This document shows positions 1 through 9,069 of a stretch of DNA of 64,000 nucleotides, piece by piece. Under the pieces are notes generated by a model, which was given only the letters and a program-made list of their open reading frames with translations, searched no databases and had not been told where the DNA came from. The position numbers and the translations under genes were made by a program. Origin of the DNA: Paraburkholderia sp. PREW-6R (lineage in GTDB: Bacteria; Pseudomonadota; Gammaproteobacteria; Burkholderiales; Burkholderiaceae); NCBI RefSeq assembly GCF_039621805.1, contig NZ_CP155075.1, forward strand, positions 434,001-498,000. The letters are read 5' to 3'. The number at the start of each line of letters is the position of its first letter. The stretch's first letter is position 1.

Positions 1-634
1 TGAAATGGTTCTCCAGATGACGGCTAAGCGCCGAAAGAGGCCAGCAAAGCAGGAAGTACAGCAGCGCGACGAGGCCGAAGGTTTCGAGCGGTCTGAAAGT
101 GGTGTTGCTGATCATCGTTCCCGCTTTGGTGAGTTCGACGAAGCCGATAATCGACGTGACCGAGGTGTTCTTGACGATTTGCACGCAGAAGCCGACCGTC
201 GGCGCCACCGCGAGGCGGCACGCCTGTGGCAGCACGATGTAGCGGTACTGCTGCACACGCGTCATCGCAAGCGACGCCGACGACTCCCACTGTCCGCGCG
301 GTACGGCTTCGATACAGCCGCGCCAGATTTCAGCGAGAAACGCCGCCGACCAGAGTGAGAGCGCGGCGCCCGCCGCGAGCCAGGCAGGTACGTCAAAGCC
401 GAACAATGCAAGGCCGAAGAACACGATGAACAGTTGCATCAGCAGCGGCGTGCCCTGAAACAGTTCGATGAATGCCGCCGCTGCGCTGCGCATGGTGCGC
501 GCGGGCGACAGGCGCAGCCACATGACGGCGAGCCCCAGCGCACCGCCGCAGGAAAACGCGACGCAAGAAAGCGCCACGGTCCAGCGCAGCGACGCGAGCA
601 GCCCGTGCAGCATGTCCCATACGGTGAAGTCCAT
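1..634 (-). CDS. Polar amino-acid ABC transporter permease (3' end off the window)
   Basis: Inner-membrane permease of the HisM/GlnP type, the second of two permeases in this operon. The protein begins MDFTVWDML and has several hydrophobic segments. The family loop is readable as SLAMTRVQQYRYIVLPQACR (EAA motif), and an ELFQGTPLLMQLF stretch typical of these permeases precedes it. The start at 634 was chosen because it lies 6 bases after the stop of the upstream permease gene; an ATG 7 bases further upstream is in another frame. The C-terminus runs out of the window (last readable residues HLENHF). The ATPase of the system is presumably further left. Substrate is not predictable beyond polar amino acid or a derivative. 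Confidence 0.9.
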   Translation of the reverse strand, partial: MDFTVWDMLHGLLASLRWTVALSCVAFSCGGALGLAVMWLRLSPARTMRSAAAAFIELFQGTPLLMQLFIVFFGLALFGFDVPAWLAAGAALSLWSAAFLAEIWRGCIEAVPRGQWESSASLAMTRVQQYRYIVLPQACRLAVAPTVGFCVQIVKNTSVTSIIGFVELTKAGTMISNTTFRPLETFGLVALLYFLLCWPLSALSRHLENHF

Positions 635-640
635 CACGCA

Positions 641-1369
641 TTACCTCGCCGGACTCGTTGTGCGCGCCGCGATGCGGCTCGGCGACTGCGCGGTGACGCG
701 CGGGGTGCTGCGGGCCGTCACGAAGTGTTTGCCGATTGCGCGAGCGCCGTAACGCAGCGCAATCGCGAGCAGCAGATAAGTCACCGTGGCGGTGATGTAC
801 GTCTCGAACGAGCGGAACGTGCGGCCCTGGATAAAGTCAGCCACGTGAGTGATTTCGTTCAACGTGATCTGCGAGCACACCGAGGTAGTCAGCATCATGA
901 TGATGAACTGGCTGGTCAAAGCGGGCCATATCTTCTGCAACGCCGGCCGCAGCAGCACATAACGGAAGGACTGTAAGCGCGTCATGGCGAGACTCGCGGC
1001 CGCCTCGTGCTGGCCGCGCGGCGACGCGGCGATTGCGCTGCGCAGAATCTCGGTGCCGTATGCGCCAAAGTTCACGGTCACCGCGAGCAGTGAGGCTTCG
1101 ATCACGTTCAGCTTCACATGCAGTTGCGGCAAGCCGAAAAAAATGAAGAACAGTTGAATCAGAAAAGGCGTGTTGCGAAACACTTCGACATACACGCGCG
1201 TGATCCTGCGCGCCAAAGGCGAGCCTTCCACATGAACCCAGGCGCCGGCGATGCTCAGCAGGAAGCCGCCCAGACCGCCCGCGACGCTGATGGCCAGCGT
1301 CATCGCCATGCCCTGGACGAGCAGGGGCAGATACGACGCAATGGCGCCGAAGTCGAATTGATAGGACAT
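641..1369 (-). CDS. Polar amino-acid ABC transporter permease
   Basis: Permease of a His/Gln-type amino-acid ABC importer, 242 residues if started at MSYQFDFG, the usual N-terminus for the family. It has the characteristic RNTPFLIQLFFIFFGLPQ segment and an EAA loop (SLAMTRLQSFRYVLLRPALQ). It pairs with the permease immediately downstream to form a heterodimeric channel and sits downstream of the binding protein. An in-frame ATG at 1381 (MDSIMSYQ) is the alternative start; neither has a clear Shine-Dalgarno, so the start is uncertain by four codons. Confidence 0.9.
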   Translation of the reverse strand: MSYQFDFGAIASYLPLLVQGMAMTLAISVAGGLGGFLLSIAGAWVHVEGSPLARRITRVYVEVFRNTPFLIQLFFIFFGLPQLHVKLNVIEASLLAVTVNFGAYGTEILRSAIAASPRGQHEAAASLAMTRLQSFRYVLLRPALQKIWPALTSQFIIMMLTTSVCSQITLNEITHVADFIQGRTFRSFETYITATVTYLLLAIALRYGARAIGKHFVTARSTPRVTAQSPSRIAARTTSPAR

Positions 1370-1474
1370 GATCGAATCCATCCGGAAGCGGACACAGTAG
1401 TCGGGCGCTTTACCGTCTCCACCCGTGCTTCGCAGGAGACGGCGCATCCCGGCGGGTTCAGACGCGCATGCGGG

Positions 1475-2281
1475 TCAGGGTTTCATGTCGAGTGGCTGCT
1501 TGAGCCACTGGCGCGATAGCGCGTCGAGCTGGCCGCTTGACTTCTGCGCAGCGAAGATGGCGTTGACCGCTTCGAGCATCGGCGCATCGCCCTTGCGCAC
1601 CGCTGCGCATACCGGCGAATTCATCAGCAGCAGCTTCTGCGCGAAATGCTTCTGCGGATTGTCCGCCAGCAGCTTCGCGCCGACGATATTTCCTGTCGCG
1701 AGAAAGTCGGTCTGCCCGGACAGGAAGCCCGCCACCGCCGAACTGTTGTCCTGATAGCGGGAAAACAGCGTGCCCGGCGGGGCATTTTTCGTGATGAACA
1801 GATCTTCCTGCGAGCCCGTCACCACGCCGATCTTCTTGCCGATCAACGCGCCGACATCCGGCAGCGCTTCCGCTTGCGGACCGAATACGGCTGTGTAGTA
1901 CGGCGCGTAGGGCGCGGTGAAGTCGATCACCTCGGCGCGCTGCGGGTTCTTGCCGAGATTGAGTACGAGATCCACCTTGTTCGTGACCAGGTAAGGGATC
2001 TTGTTGGCCATTGTGACCGGCACGATCTGCAGTTTCACGTGCAGTCCGGCGGCAGTCAGCTTCGCAACTTCGACATCGTAGCCGTGCAATTGCATGTCGC
2101 TGCCGACCGAGCCGAACGGTGCGTAATCCTGCGGTACCGCCACGCGGATCACGCCTGCTTTCCTGACGTTCTCCAGTGTATCGGCCTGCGCGATCGACGC
2201 ATGGCCGAGTACTGCAACGATGCCCGCGATCGACAGCAATGCCGCGCTCATGCGGCGCCTGAACGTAGTGAAAGGGCTCAT
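1475..2281 (-). CDS. Amino-acid ABC transporter substrate-binding protein
   Basis: Periplasmic solute-binding protein of the SBP_bac_3 type, 268 residues, full length for the family. Residues 1-33 form a signal peptide (Arg-rich start, hydrophobic core, ASIAQA processing region). The mature part opens with DTLENVRKAGVIRVAVPQDYAPFG, the normal entry strand, and later has VIDFTAPYAPYYTAVF and GKKIGVVTGSQEDLF, both family landmarks. Its ATG overlaps the stop of the upstream hydrolase gene by 4 bases, so the two are translationally coupled. The two permease genes follow. The ligand is not known; the family binds polar amino acids and opines. Confidence 0.93.
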   Translation of the reverse strand: MSPFTTFRRRMSAALLSIAGIVAVLGHASIAQADTLENVRKAGVIRVAVPQDYAPFGSVGSDMQLHGYDVEVAKLTAAGLHVKLQIVPVTMANKIPYLVTNKVDLVLNLGKNPQRAEVIDFTAPYAPYYTAVFGPQAEALPDVGALIGKKIGVVTGSQEDLFITKNAPPGTLFSRYQDNSSAVAGFLSGQTDFLATGNIVGAKLLADNPQKHFAQKLLLMNSPVCAAVRKGDAPMLEAVNAIFAAQKSSGQLDALSRQWLKQPLDMKP

Positions 2282-3057
2282 CGTGCGGACTCCGGAATGG
2301 ACTTCAAGAAGGCGTGGAAAGCTTCATCGAACGCGGCGGGGGTTTCCAGCATCGGCGAGTGGCCGCTGTCGGTCATTGCGGCAAGCGTACTGTTGGACAG
2401 ACCGTCAAGCAGACGCTGCATGTGTTCCATCGTGCGGCCGGCGTCGTGCGCGCCCCACACCACGAGCGCCGGCAGCTTCACGCCCGGCAGATGCGGACGC
2501 ATGTCGGTTTCAATGAGTGACGACTGAATGTCGATCATCGCCGACAGCGGCGCGGCCTTCGCACGCTCCACGTAGCCGTCGAAAAACGGCTGCGGCAATT
2601 CTCGGAACCAGTGCGCGCTGATTTCGCGCATGGTGTCGATGCCTTCCACTTCGAGTTGCGCGAGGAGCGCACGACCGAGCGCGTGATTGGTCATCGAAGG
2701 TCCGGTGCAGACCAGCACGATGCCGCCGAGCTTGTCCTGATAGCGCACTGCGGTCATCTGCGTGACGACGCCGCCCATCGAATGGCCGACGACAATCGGC
2801 TTGTCCAGTTCGAGCCGGTCGATGAAGGCAGCCACGCGTCGCGCGAGTGCCTCGATCGTGAAGCCGTCGGGCGGTGCGTCCGAGCGCAGGAAGTTGTCGA
2901 TCGCAAGGCCGCGGAAGCCGGGCGGAAGCGCGTCGACCGTGCGTTGCCAGAGTTCGGACGAGCTGCCGAAGCCGCCGTGCAGGAAGATCACCGGGCGTCC
3001 GTTGCCGCCGCTGTCGGTGTAGTGAACTCGCGCACCGTCAAGTCTGATGATGGGCAT
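2278..3057 (-). CDS. Alpha/beta hydrolase
   Basis: Alpha/beta-hydrolase fold enzyme, 259 residues. It has the oxyanion strand VIFLHGGFGSS, the nucleophile elbow VVGHSMGGVV (GHSMG, Ser nucleophile), a downstream Asp region (VVWGAHDAGRT) and a C-terminal His in DSGHSPMLE, so the catalytic triad is complete. Start 3057 (MPIIRLDG) is preceded by AAGGAGCAATC, a good ribosome site. Longer in-frame starts run into the divergent promoter region. As first gene of the amino-acid transporter operon it may hydrolyse an ester or amide form of the imported compound; that is inference. Confidence 0.9.
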   Translation of the reverse strand: MPIIRLDGARVHYTDSGGNGRPVIFLHGGFGSSSELWQRTVDALPPGFRGLAIDNFLRSDAPPDGFTIEALARRVAAFIDRLELDKPIVVGHSMGGVVTQMTAVRYQDKLGGIVLVCTGPSMTNHALGRALLAQLEVEGIDTMREISAHWFRELPQPFFDGYVERAKAAPLSAMIDIQSSLIETDMRPHLPGVKLPALVVWGAHDAGRTMEHMQRLLDGLSNSTLAAMTDSGHSPMLETPAAFDEAFHAFLKSIPESAR

Positions 3058-3126
3058 GATTGCTCCTTGTTGGATGAGGCGAGTATCCGGCGGCAAAACT
3101 GGCGCGCCAACGCTCATTTTTGTTAT

Positions 3127-3155
3127 TTGACGCAAATTTATGGGCAATGTAACTT
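3127..3155 (+). promoter_or_regulatory. Candidate sigma-70 promoter for the XRE gene
   Basis: TTGACG (3127-3132), a 17-base spacer and TAACTT (3150-3155) lie in the AT-rich divergent region between the hydrolase and XRE genes. The -35 matches consensus in 5 of 6 bases; the -10 is weak. Position is right for the gene starting at 3198. Confidence 0.4.
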
Positions 3156-3197
3156 TTTTGAGTCACGGGTCCGCTCAGCACCAGTACGGGTTATCGA

Positions 3198-4067
3198 ATG
3201 GAGACTTTCCGCGCTATTGGCGAACGCCTCAAATGGCATCGCCAGCAAATGAAAATGACCGCCGACGAGGTGGCCGAAGCAATCGGCGTCTCGCGCGCGC
3301 TGTTGCACCGCTACAAGTCCGGCAACATCGTCAAACTCGAAACGTTGGAGAAATTCGCACGCGTGTACGGTATGTCGCCGAGCACGCTGCTCGGTCTCGG
3401 CGCGGAGTATCTGACGGACGGTTTCCGGTTCTTCGAGCGGGTGGCGAGTCTCGAGGAAAAAGCGGAGCGTGTGTCGGTGGTGTTCGGTCCGCTAATCTAC
3501 GTGCTGAGTTCGCCGGGCTATGACCGCTCACTTGCGCGCAGCCTGCACGATCCGCAAGATATCGAACCGCTCACGCCCGCCGAAGGCAAACGACTCTTGC
3601 AGGTGCTGGAGCGGCGCAAGGCAATCTTCCGGTTCCGGCAACCGGCGATGGTGAACATCGTGCCGCTCAGCAGCGTGGAACGTTATCTGGCAAACGGGCT
3701 CGCGGTCACGGCCGACAAACCCTACGCGGAACGTGCGGAATTGCGGCGCGAAGCCGCGCGCGAAATTGCCCACATGGCGGACCTGATCGCGTCACCGCCC
3801 ATGCACGTGCAGATCGGCCTGACCACCCAACCGTTGCCGACGTCTGGCTACCAGATCATTCATGCTGGCGGACGCCGTTACCTCGTCAACAGTCCGTTCA
3901 GGATCGGCCAGCCGACCAACCTGCGCTACGGCGTGGGCACCATTACGGAAGATCCGGAAGCGCTCGCCAAGCACGATCATCTGACGAACACGTTGTGGCA
4001 GGCGTCGCTGAAAGGCGCGCAGGCGGAGCACGAGCTGCGCAGGCTGATCAAAAAGTATTCGGACTGA
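3198..4067 (+). CDS. XRE-family helix-turn-helix regulator
   Basis: DNA-binding regulator, 289 residues. An N-terminal HTH_3 domain covers about residues 5-62 (MTADEVAEAIGVSRALLHRYKSGNIVKLETLEKFA, split here by the recognition helix around SRALLHRYK). The remaining 220 residues are a presumed ligand-sensing domain I cannot assign to a named family; it contains the phrase GYQIIHAGGRRYLVNSPFR. It is divergent from the hydrolase/amino-acid transporter operon with a 140-base shared region, the usual arrangement for a local regulator of that operon. Confidence 0.88.
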   Translation: METFRAIGERLKWHRQQMKMTADEVAEAIGVSRALLHRYKSGNIVKLETLEKFARVYGMSPSTLLGLGAEYLTDGFRFFERVASLEEKAERVSVVFGPLIYVLSSPGYDRSLARSLHDPQDIEPLTPAEGKRLLQVLERRKAIFRFRQPAMVNIVPLSSVERYLANGLAVTADKPYAERAELRREAAREIAHMADLIASPPMHVQIGLTTQPLPTSGYQIIHAGGRRYLVNSPFRIGQPTNLRYGVGTITEDPEALAKHDHLTNTLWQASLKGAQAEHELRRLIKKYSD

Positions 4068-4533
4068 CGTGCGCGCAAACGCGCGCGGTTGATCTGCGAT
4101 TCTGGACGACGCGGCCTTTCCACAATCACAGGGCAGGCATGCTTTTGCGCTGGCAAAGAAGAACGCAACCGGTCACTCGCGGCCGCGTGGCAGGCGCGCA
4201 CGCGTCATCGAACAGAAGCTTCCGGTCAATCTGCGTCACGAAACTATCGTGCGACCTACGCAGAAACGGATGTCGACCCTTCACTTTGTTTTTTTCCACA
4301 ACTTTCCTTCGCTCCACGGCCGTCCAGTGTGCCGTGCGGCATATCCATGATCTGCGTGTAAAGCGACGAATGACTCAGGCACGAAGTACGGGTGGCGAGC
4401 CGGCATTGGCCAGGGAATGTACTGATTAGAATACTTGTGTATACCGAAGTACTCTGAATCGAAGCAAACCGGATTGATGTGAAAGCATCGCGAGCGCGAC
4501 ATCCGGCAACCTTTGAACAACGGGAGCTTCGGA
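4068..4533. other. 466-base non-coding region upstream of the flavoprotein operon
   Basis: No reading frame here looks coding. The region holds the putative GntR-family operator at 4432-4451 and, overlapping it, a possible -10 (TAGAAT, 4427-4432). The stretch is less GC-rich than its surroundings, as expected for a regulatory region. Confidence 0.6.
4432..4451. promoter_or_regulatory. Putative operator (GTATAC-centred dyad) upstream of flavoprotein operon
   Basis: Perfect dyad with the layout TACTT-2 nt-GTATAC-2 nt-AAGTA. Its core (GTGTATAC) is identical to that of the dyad at 12721-12742. Palindromes centred on GTATAC are typical of FCD-type GntR regulators, and such a gene lies at 10527-11234. 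It overlaps a possible -10 element, so repression is the likely outcome. Operator function is inference. Confidence 0.55.
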
Positions 4534-6015
4534 ATGGTTGACTATGATGTGATCGTCGTGGGCGCGGGCAATGCTGCGCTGGCCGCGGCTGTGTCCGCGC
4601 GTGAGAACGGCGCGCAACGCGTTGTCGTGCTGGAAAAGGCGCCGCGCGCAATGCGCGGCGGCAACACGCACTGGAGCGGCGGCGTGTTGCGCTTTGCGTT
4701 CGACGATCCTCGCGAGATCGGGCCGTTGCTGCCCGGTGTCGAGAAAGAATTCGAGGATTTCTATGAAGGCATCCAGCCGTACACCCGCGACGATTTTCAC
4801 GGCGATCTGATGCGCGTGACGAGCGGCCAGACCGATCCTGTGCTGTCGCACGTGCTGGTCGACAACTCGAAAGACACCGTGTTCTGGATGCACGAAACCG
4901 GTCAGATCAAGATGGAGCCGGCCGTCAGTCTGACGGGCGTGCGCAAGGGCAATCAGATCATCTGGGCGCGCGGCCTCGTGGTGCGAGCCGAGCACGAGGG
5001 TGTCGGTTTGTCGCGCGGCTGGTTCGCGACGGTCGAGAAGATGGGGGTCGAGGTGCGTTACGGCGCGTCGGTCACGGCGATCCTTCAGGACGATAGCGGC
5101 CGCGTGTGCGGCGTGCGCATCCGCGACGACGAGGGCATCCATGAACTGGGGGCGCACTCGGTGATACTCGGCTGCGGCGGCTTCGAGGCAAACGTGCAGA
5201 TGCGCACGCAACATATCGGACCCCTGGTCGGTGGCGCGAAAGTGCGCGGCACGCCCCACAATCAGGGCGACGGCCTGCGGATGGCGATGGCGATCGGCGC
5301 GATGCCGTGGGGTCAGTGGAGCGGCTGTCACGCGACGCCCATCAGTGCGGACTGGGGTAACTTCGCGCCGCGCGAAATGACGGATCGCAGCAATCGTCTG
5401 AGCTACCTGTATGGCGTAATGATCAACCGCAAGGGCAAGCGTTTCGTCGACGAAGGCGAAGACGGCGCGATGTTCACGTACGCCAAATACGGCCGCGCCA
5501 TTCTCGCGGAACCAGGCGCAAAGGCGTACCAGCTATTCGACTCGCAGACGGTGCATCTGCTGGAACCGCGCTATTCGACGAGCGACCCGCTGACAGCCGA
5601 CACGCTCGAAGCGCTGATCGAGCAGCTCGATATCGACGACAAACCGCGCGCGATCCAGACTCTGCGCGAGTACAACGAGGTTGCGCATGACGCGTCGGAC
5701 GGTTTCGACCCAACCGGCAAGGACGGTCTGTCTACCCACGGTCTCACGCCGGAAAAAACGAATTGGGCGTTGAAACTGAACAAGCCGCCGTATTACGCGT
5801 ATTCGGCGACGGGCGGCATCACCTTCACGTTCGGCGGAGTCAAGGTAGACGAGGAAGCACGCGTGATCGGCACCGACTGGCGTCCGATTCCCGGTCTCAC
5901 TGCTTGCGGCGAAATGGTCGGCGGACTCTTCTACGACAACTACCCAGCAGGCACCGGACTAGTATCGGGCGCGACCTTCGGGCGTATCGCGGGCCGCACG
6001 GCCGCGCGCGCTTAA
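4534..6015 (+). CDS. FAD-dependent tricarballylate-dehydrogenase-like flavoprotein (TcuA-like)
   Basis: Flavoprotein of the soluble fumarate-reductase/succinate-dehydrogenase group, 493 residues, closest in layout to TcuA, which oxidises tricarballylate to cis-aconitate. The dinucleotide fold is VIVVGAGNAALAAAVSA (GAGNAA at 10-15) with the ribose-binding Glu34, then GGNTHWSGG (42-50). A C-terminal flavin-contacting segment reads GGLFYDNYPAGTGLVSG. Start ATG 4534 follows GGGAG at 4522-4526. The MmgE/PrpD gene follows within 20 bases, so the pair is one unit. A dehydrogenation/hydration sequence on a di- or tricarboxylate fits both proteins. The true substrate is unproven, and no TcuB-like electron-transfer partner is seen nearby. 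Confidence 0.82.
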   Translation: MVDYDVIVVGAGNAALAAAVSARENGAQRVVVLEKAPRAMRGGNTHWSGGVLRFAFDDPREIGPLLPGVEKEFEDFYEGIQPYTRDDFHGDLMRVTSGQTDPVLSHVLVDNSKDTVFWMHETGQIKMEPAVSLTGVRKGNQIIWARGLVVRAEHEGVGLSRGWFATVEKMGVEVRYGASVTAILQDDSGRVCGVRIRDDEGIHELGAHSVILGCGGFEANVQMRTQHIGPLVGGAKVRGTPHNQGDGLRMAMAIGAMPWGQWSGCHATPISADWGNFAPREMTDRSNRLSYLYGVMINRKGKRFVDEGEDGAMFTYAKYGRAILAEPGAKAYQLFDSQTVHLLEPRYSTSDPLTADTLEALIEQLDIDDKPRAIQTLREYNEVAHDASDGFDPTGKDGLSTHGLTPEKTNWALKLNKPPYYAYSATGGITFTFGGVKVDEEARVIGTDWRPIPGLTACGEMVGGLFYDNYPAGTGLVSGATFGRIAGRTAARA

Positions 6016-6033
6016 GTGGAGGACACAGGCAAC

Positions 6034-7536
6034 ATGACTCAGCCACAACCTGAAAATGAGCGCGAATGGTCCGTCGCGAGGCGGCTTGCGCAACGCATCG
6101 CCGCATTCGATTCAAAGAACGTGACGCCCCGCGCGCTCGATGCGGCGCGCACGGCGATCATCGACACGGTCGGCGTAACGCTTGCCGGTTCCGCCGAAGC
6201 CTGTGTGCGGATTTTGCTCGACACGCCAGGTATCGCGCAGGCGCCCGGCGCCTGCACGGTGTTCGGCACCAACGTGCGAACGTCGGCGCTCGAGGCGGCG
6301 TTGCTCAACGGCACGGCATCGCACGCGCTCGACTACGACGACTTCAGCCAGCCAATGGGCGGCCATCAATCGGTGCCGCTCGTCGCGCCGCTCCTCGCGC
6401 TTGCCGAGGAGCGCAAGCTGTCGGGCCGCGCGGTGATCGCCGCGTATGTGATTGGAATCGAGACGGAAATACGCGTCGCGCGAGCCGTGAATTTTCATCA
6501 CTACGACAAGGGCTGGCATCCGACTGCCACGCTCGGCATCTTCGGCACGGTGGCCGCAGCGAGCCATTTGTTGAAGCTCGATGGCGAGCGCATCGCGGTG
6601 GGGCTCGCGATTGCCGCCTCGTTCGCAGCGGGTTTAAAGGCGAACTTCGGCACGATGGTCAAACCTCTGCACGTCGGCCATACATGCCGCAGCGGACTGA
6701 TGGCCGTGCTGCTTGCAGAGCGCGGTTACACGGCCAATACCGCTGCCATCGAGCACAAACAGGGTTTCTTCAATGCGTTCAACGGTGCCGGCCACTACGA
6801 CGCCGCGCGCATCTTCGAGAACTGGGGCGCGCCGCTCGAAATCGAAAGTGCCTCGTTGGGGCTCAAGCAGTTTCCCTGCTGCGGCAGCACGCACCCCGCG
6901 ATTGCCATGGCGCTCGCGCTCGTGCATGACGAGCACGTCACGCCGGAACAGATCGAGGCGATTCACATCCAGTCGCACAAGCGCCGTCTGCCGCATACGG
7001 ACAACCCTGATCCACAGACGCCTCTCGGCGCGAAGTTCTCCGTTCAATATGCGGTCGCACGGGCGCTGGTGGATGGCGTCGTACGGCTCGAGCATTTCGA
7101 GGGCGACGCGCATCGCGATCCGCGCGTGCGCCGCCTGCTTGCCATTACGCGCACGAACGCGCATCCCGACATGGCCGAGAACGCGGAGCATCAGTTCGGC
7201 GCGGAAGTGACGCTGACGCTGCGCGACGGACGCGTGCTGTCGCGCCGCATCGACAACCTGGTCGGACGCGGCGTCGACAATCCCATGTCGACGGACGAGA
7301 TGTGGGAGAAGTTCTCCGATTGCAGCAAGCGGGCAATCGGTTCGTCGGAAGCGCTCTCGCTTTACGAGCGGCTCGAAGCGTTCGAGGACGTCCCCGATAT
7401 CAGCAACATGGCACGGCTCTTCGCGAAGCGCGCAACGCCGGGCCGCGACAGCAGCAACAAACATATGGCGTCGCCGCCTGCGACCATCGTGGCGCCGTCG
7501 GGCAACACGTCGGAGGAAACCAGCTGGGTGCCGTGA
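6034..7536 (+). CDS. MmgE/PrpD family protein (first of three)
   Basis: Member of the MmgE/PrpD family, which includes 2-methylcitrate dehydratase, cis-aconitate decarboxylase and iminodisuccinate epimerase; 500 residues. Family landmarks are present: HALDYDDFS (active-site Asp region), KGWHPTATLGIFGTVAAA, and GTMVKPLHVGH with the conserved Lys-x-Leu-His. ATG 6034 is used, with GGAGG at 6017-6021 (spacing 12); GTG 6016 is an alternative. It directly follows the TcuA-like gene, so it probably acts on the oxidised product. The last roughly 50 residues are Ser/Thr/Pro-rich and poorly conserved in style. Confidence 0.9.
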   Translation: MTQPQPENEREWSVARRLAQRIAAFDSKNVTPRALDAARTAIIDTVGVTLAGSAEACVRILLDTPGIAQAPGACTVFGTNVRTSALEAALLNGTASHALDYDDFSQPMGGHQSVPLVAPLLALAEERKLSGRAVIAAYVIGIETEIRVARAVNFHHYDKGWHPTATLGIFGTVAAASHLLKLDGERIAVGLAIAASFAAGLKANFGTMVKPLHVGHTCRSGLMAVLLAERGYTANTAAIEHKQGFFNAFNGAGHYDAARIFENWGAPLEIESASLGLKQFPCCGSTHPAIAMALALVHDEHVTPEQIEAIHIQSHKRRLPHTDNPDPQTPLGAKFSVQYAVARALVDGVVRLEHFEGDAHRDPRVRRLLAITRTNAHPDMAENAEHQFGAEVTLTLRDGRVLSRRIDNLVGRGVDNPMSTDEMWEKFSDCSKRAIGSSEALSLYERLEAFEDVPDISNMARLFAKRATPGRDSSNKHMASPPATIVAPSGNTSEETSWVP

Positions 7537-7661
7537 TCAGGCAGCATCAATCAGTCAGCGCCAGCAGGGCAAAAAACAACGGATGGAGACAGACATGCTG
7601 AACGTTTTCCGCTTATCTGGAAGTGGCAGCAGGTGCGTGTGCGGCGCGCAGGAGACATACG

Positions 7662-9056
7662 ATGAATGACGAACTCATTGCCGCTCGCGTGGACCGTCTG
7701 CCCGTCTCGCGTTTTCATAAGCGTTTGCTGCTGCTCGTGAGCCTGCCGTTTTTCTTCGACATCAGCGACATCTTCACGTTTTCCTACGCTGCGCCGGCGT
7801 TGGTCAAGGAATGGGGTCTGCAGATTTCGAGCATCGCGATGCTCACGTCGGCAGGCTTTTTCGGCATGTTCGTGGGCGCGACGCTCGGCGGCATGCTCTC
7901 CGACAAGATCGGACGCAAAAAAGCGCTGATTATCTACGTGGTGTTCTACTCGGTTTTTTCGCTTGCCAACGCGCTCGCGACCGATATTCCGATGCTGATG
8001 ATTACACGCGTGCTGACGGGCGTCGGCATCTCGTCGGCGACGGCGGTCGTGATGGCGTACATCGCCGAGCTGTTTCCGGCGAAAACACGCGGCACGTGGC
8101 AGAGCTGGGCGATGGTGATAGCGTTGTCGGGCATTCCGATCACGAGCTGGGTTGCAAGGCTCGTCGTGCCCTCGGGGCCGGACGGCTGGCGCTGGATTTT
8201 CGTGTGGGGCTCGCTCGGCATCGTGTTTCTCGCGTTCAGCCGGTATTTCCCCGAATCGCCGCGCTGGCTCGCGCGCCAGGGGCGCACGGACGAAGCCGAC
8301 CGCGTGCTGCGGGCCATCGAAGCGGAAGTCGAAAGATCCGTTGGGCCGCTGCCCGAAGCGCTCGCCGTCGTGCGTCCCGCCGAGGCACGCGCGCATTGGA
8401 CGTCGATGTTCAAAGGCCAGTACATCGGCCGCACCATGACGTTGTGGGCCATCTGGATTTTCCAGACGTTGGGCTTCTACGGCTTCCAGGCGTGGGTGCC
8501 CACGTTGCTCGTCAAACACGGCATCACCATCGTTCATAGCCTGACGTACATCACACTGATTAACATCGGTGCCGTGCCGGGCGCGCTGATCGCGGTGTAT
8601 CTCGCCGATCGCGTCGAGCGCAAATTCAGCATTGCGGGCGCGGCGGCGGCAATCGCGGTATTCGGCCTGCTGTACGGCTTGAGCTTCAAGCCGGCGCTGA
8701 TCGTGTCGTTCGGCTTTCTCGTGGGCATGCTGATCCAGACGTTCGCTGCGCTGTGCTATGCGTACACGCCCGAGCAGTATCCGACCGACATCCGCAATAC
8801 GGGCGCGGGCTTCGCGTACGGAATGGGACGGCTTGCGAACGTCGGCAATTCATTCATTGTGGCGGCCATCTTCACGAACTTCGGTTACGTATGGGTTTTC
8901 GTGTACATCGCGGGTGCGTGGCTCGCGACCTCGGCGGTCACGTTGCTATTTGGCGCGCGGACAACGGGGCGCCGGCTGGAGACGCTCAATCCGGTGCACG
9001 AGGACAGTGCGGATGAGCGACTCGACGGACACGTACTGCGTCATGGCGAGCACTGA
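7662..9056 (+). CDS. MFS transporter
   Basis: Twelve-helix major facilitator, 464 residues, inner membrane. The loop 2-3 motif is visible as GGMLSDKIGRKKALI, and the sugar-porter-like PESPRWLARQGR follows helix 6. A late motif EQYPTDIRNTG matches the metabolite/acid symporter group. It starts at ATG 7662, preceded by AGGAGA. It lies between two MmgE/PrpD genes and is probably cotranscribed with them, so it is the best candidate uptake carrier for the carboxylate this cluster handles. Proton symport is the family norm; substrate unknown. Confidence 0.92.
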   Translation: MNDELIAARVDRLPVSRFHKRLLLLVSLPFFFDISDIFTFSYAAPALVKEWGLQISSIAMLTSAGFFGMFVGATLGGMLSDKIGRKKALIIYVVFYSVFSLANALATDIPMLMITRVLTGVGISSATAVVMAYIAELFPAKTRGTWQSWAMVIALSGIPITSWVARLVVPSGPDGWRWIFVWGSLGIVFLAFSRYFPESPRWLARQGRTDEADRVLRAIEAEVERSVGPLPEALAVVRPAEARAHWTSMFKGQYIGRTMTLWAIWIFQTLGFYGFQAWVPTLLVKHGITIVHSLTYITLINIGAVPGALIAVYLADRVERKFSIAGAAAAIAVFGLLYGLSFKPALIVSFGFLVGMLIQTFAALCYAYTPEQYPTDIRNTGAGFAYGMGRLANVGNSFIVAAIFTNFGYVWVFVYIAGAWLATSAVTLLFGARTTGRRLETLNPVHEDSADERLDGHVLRHGEH

Positions 9057-9069
9057 AGGGGACAATGTA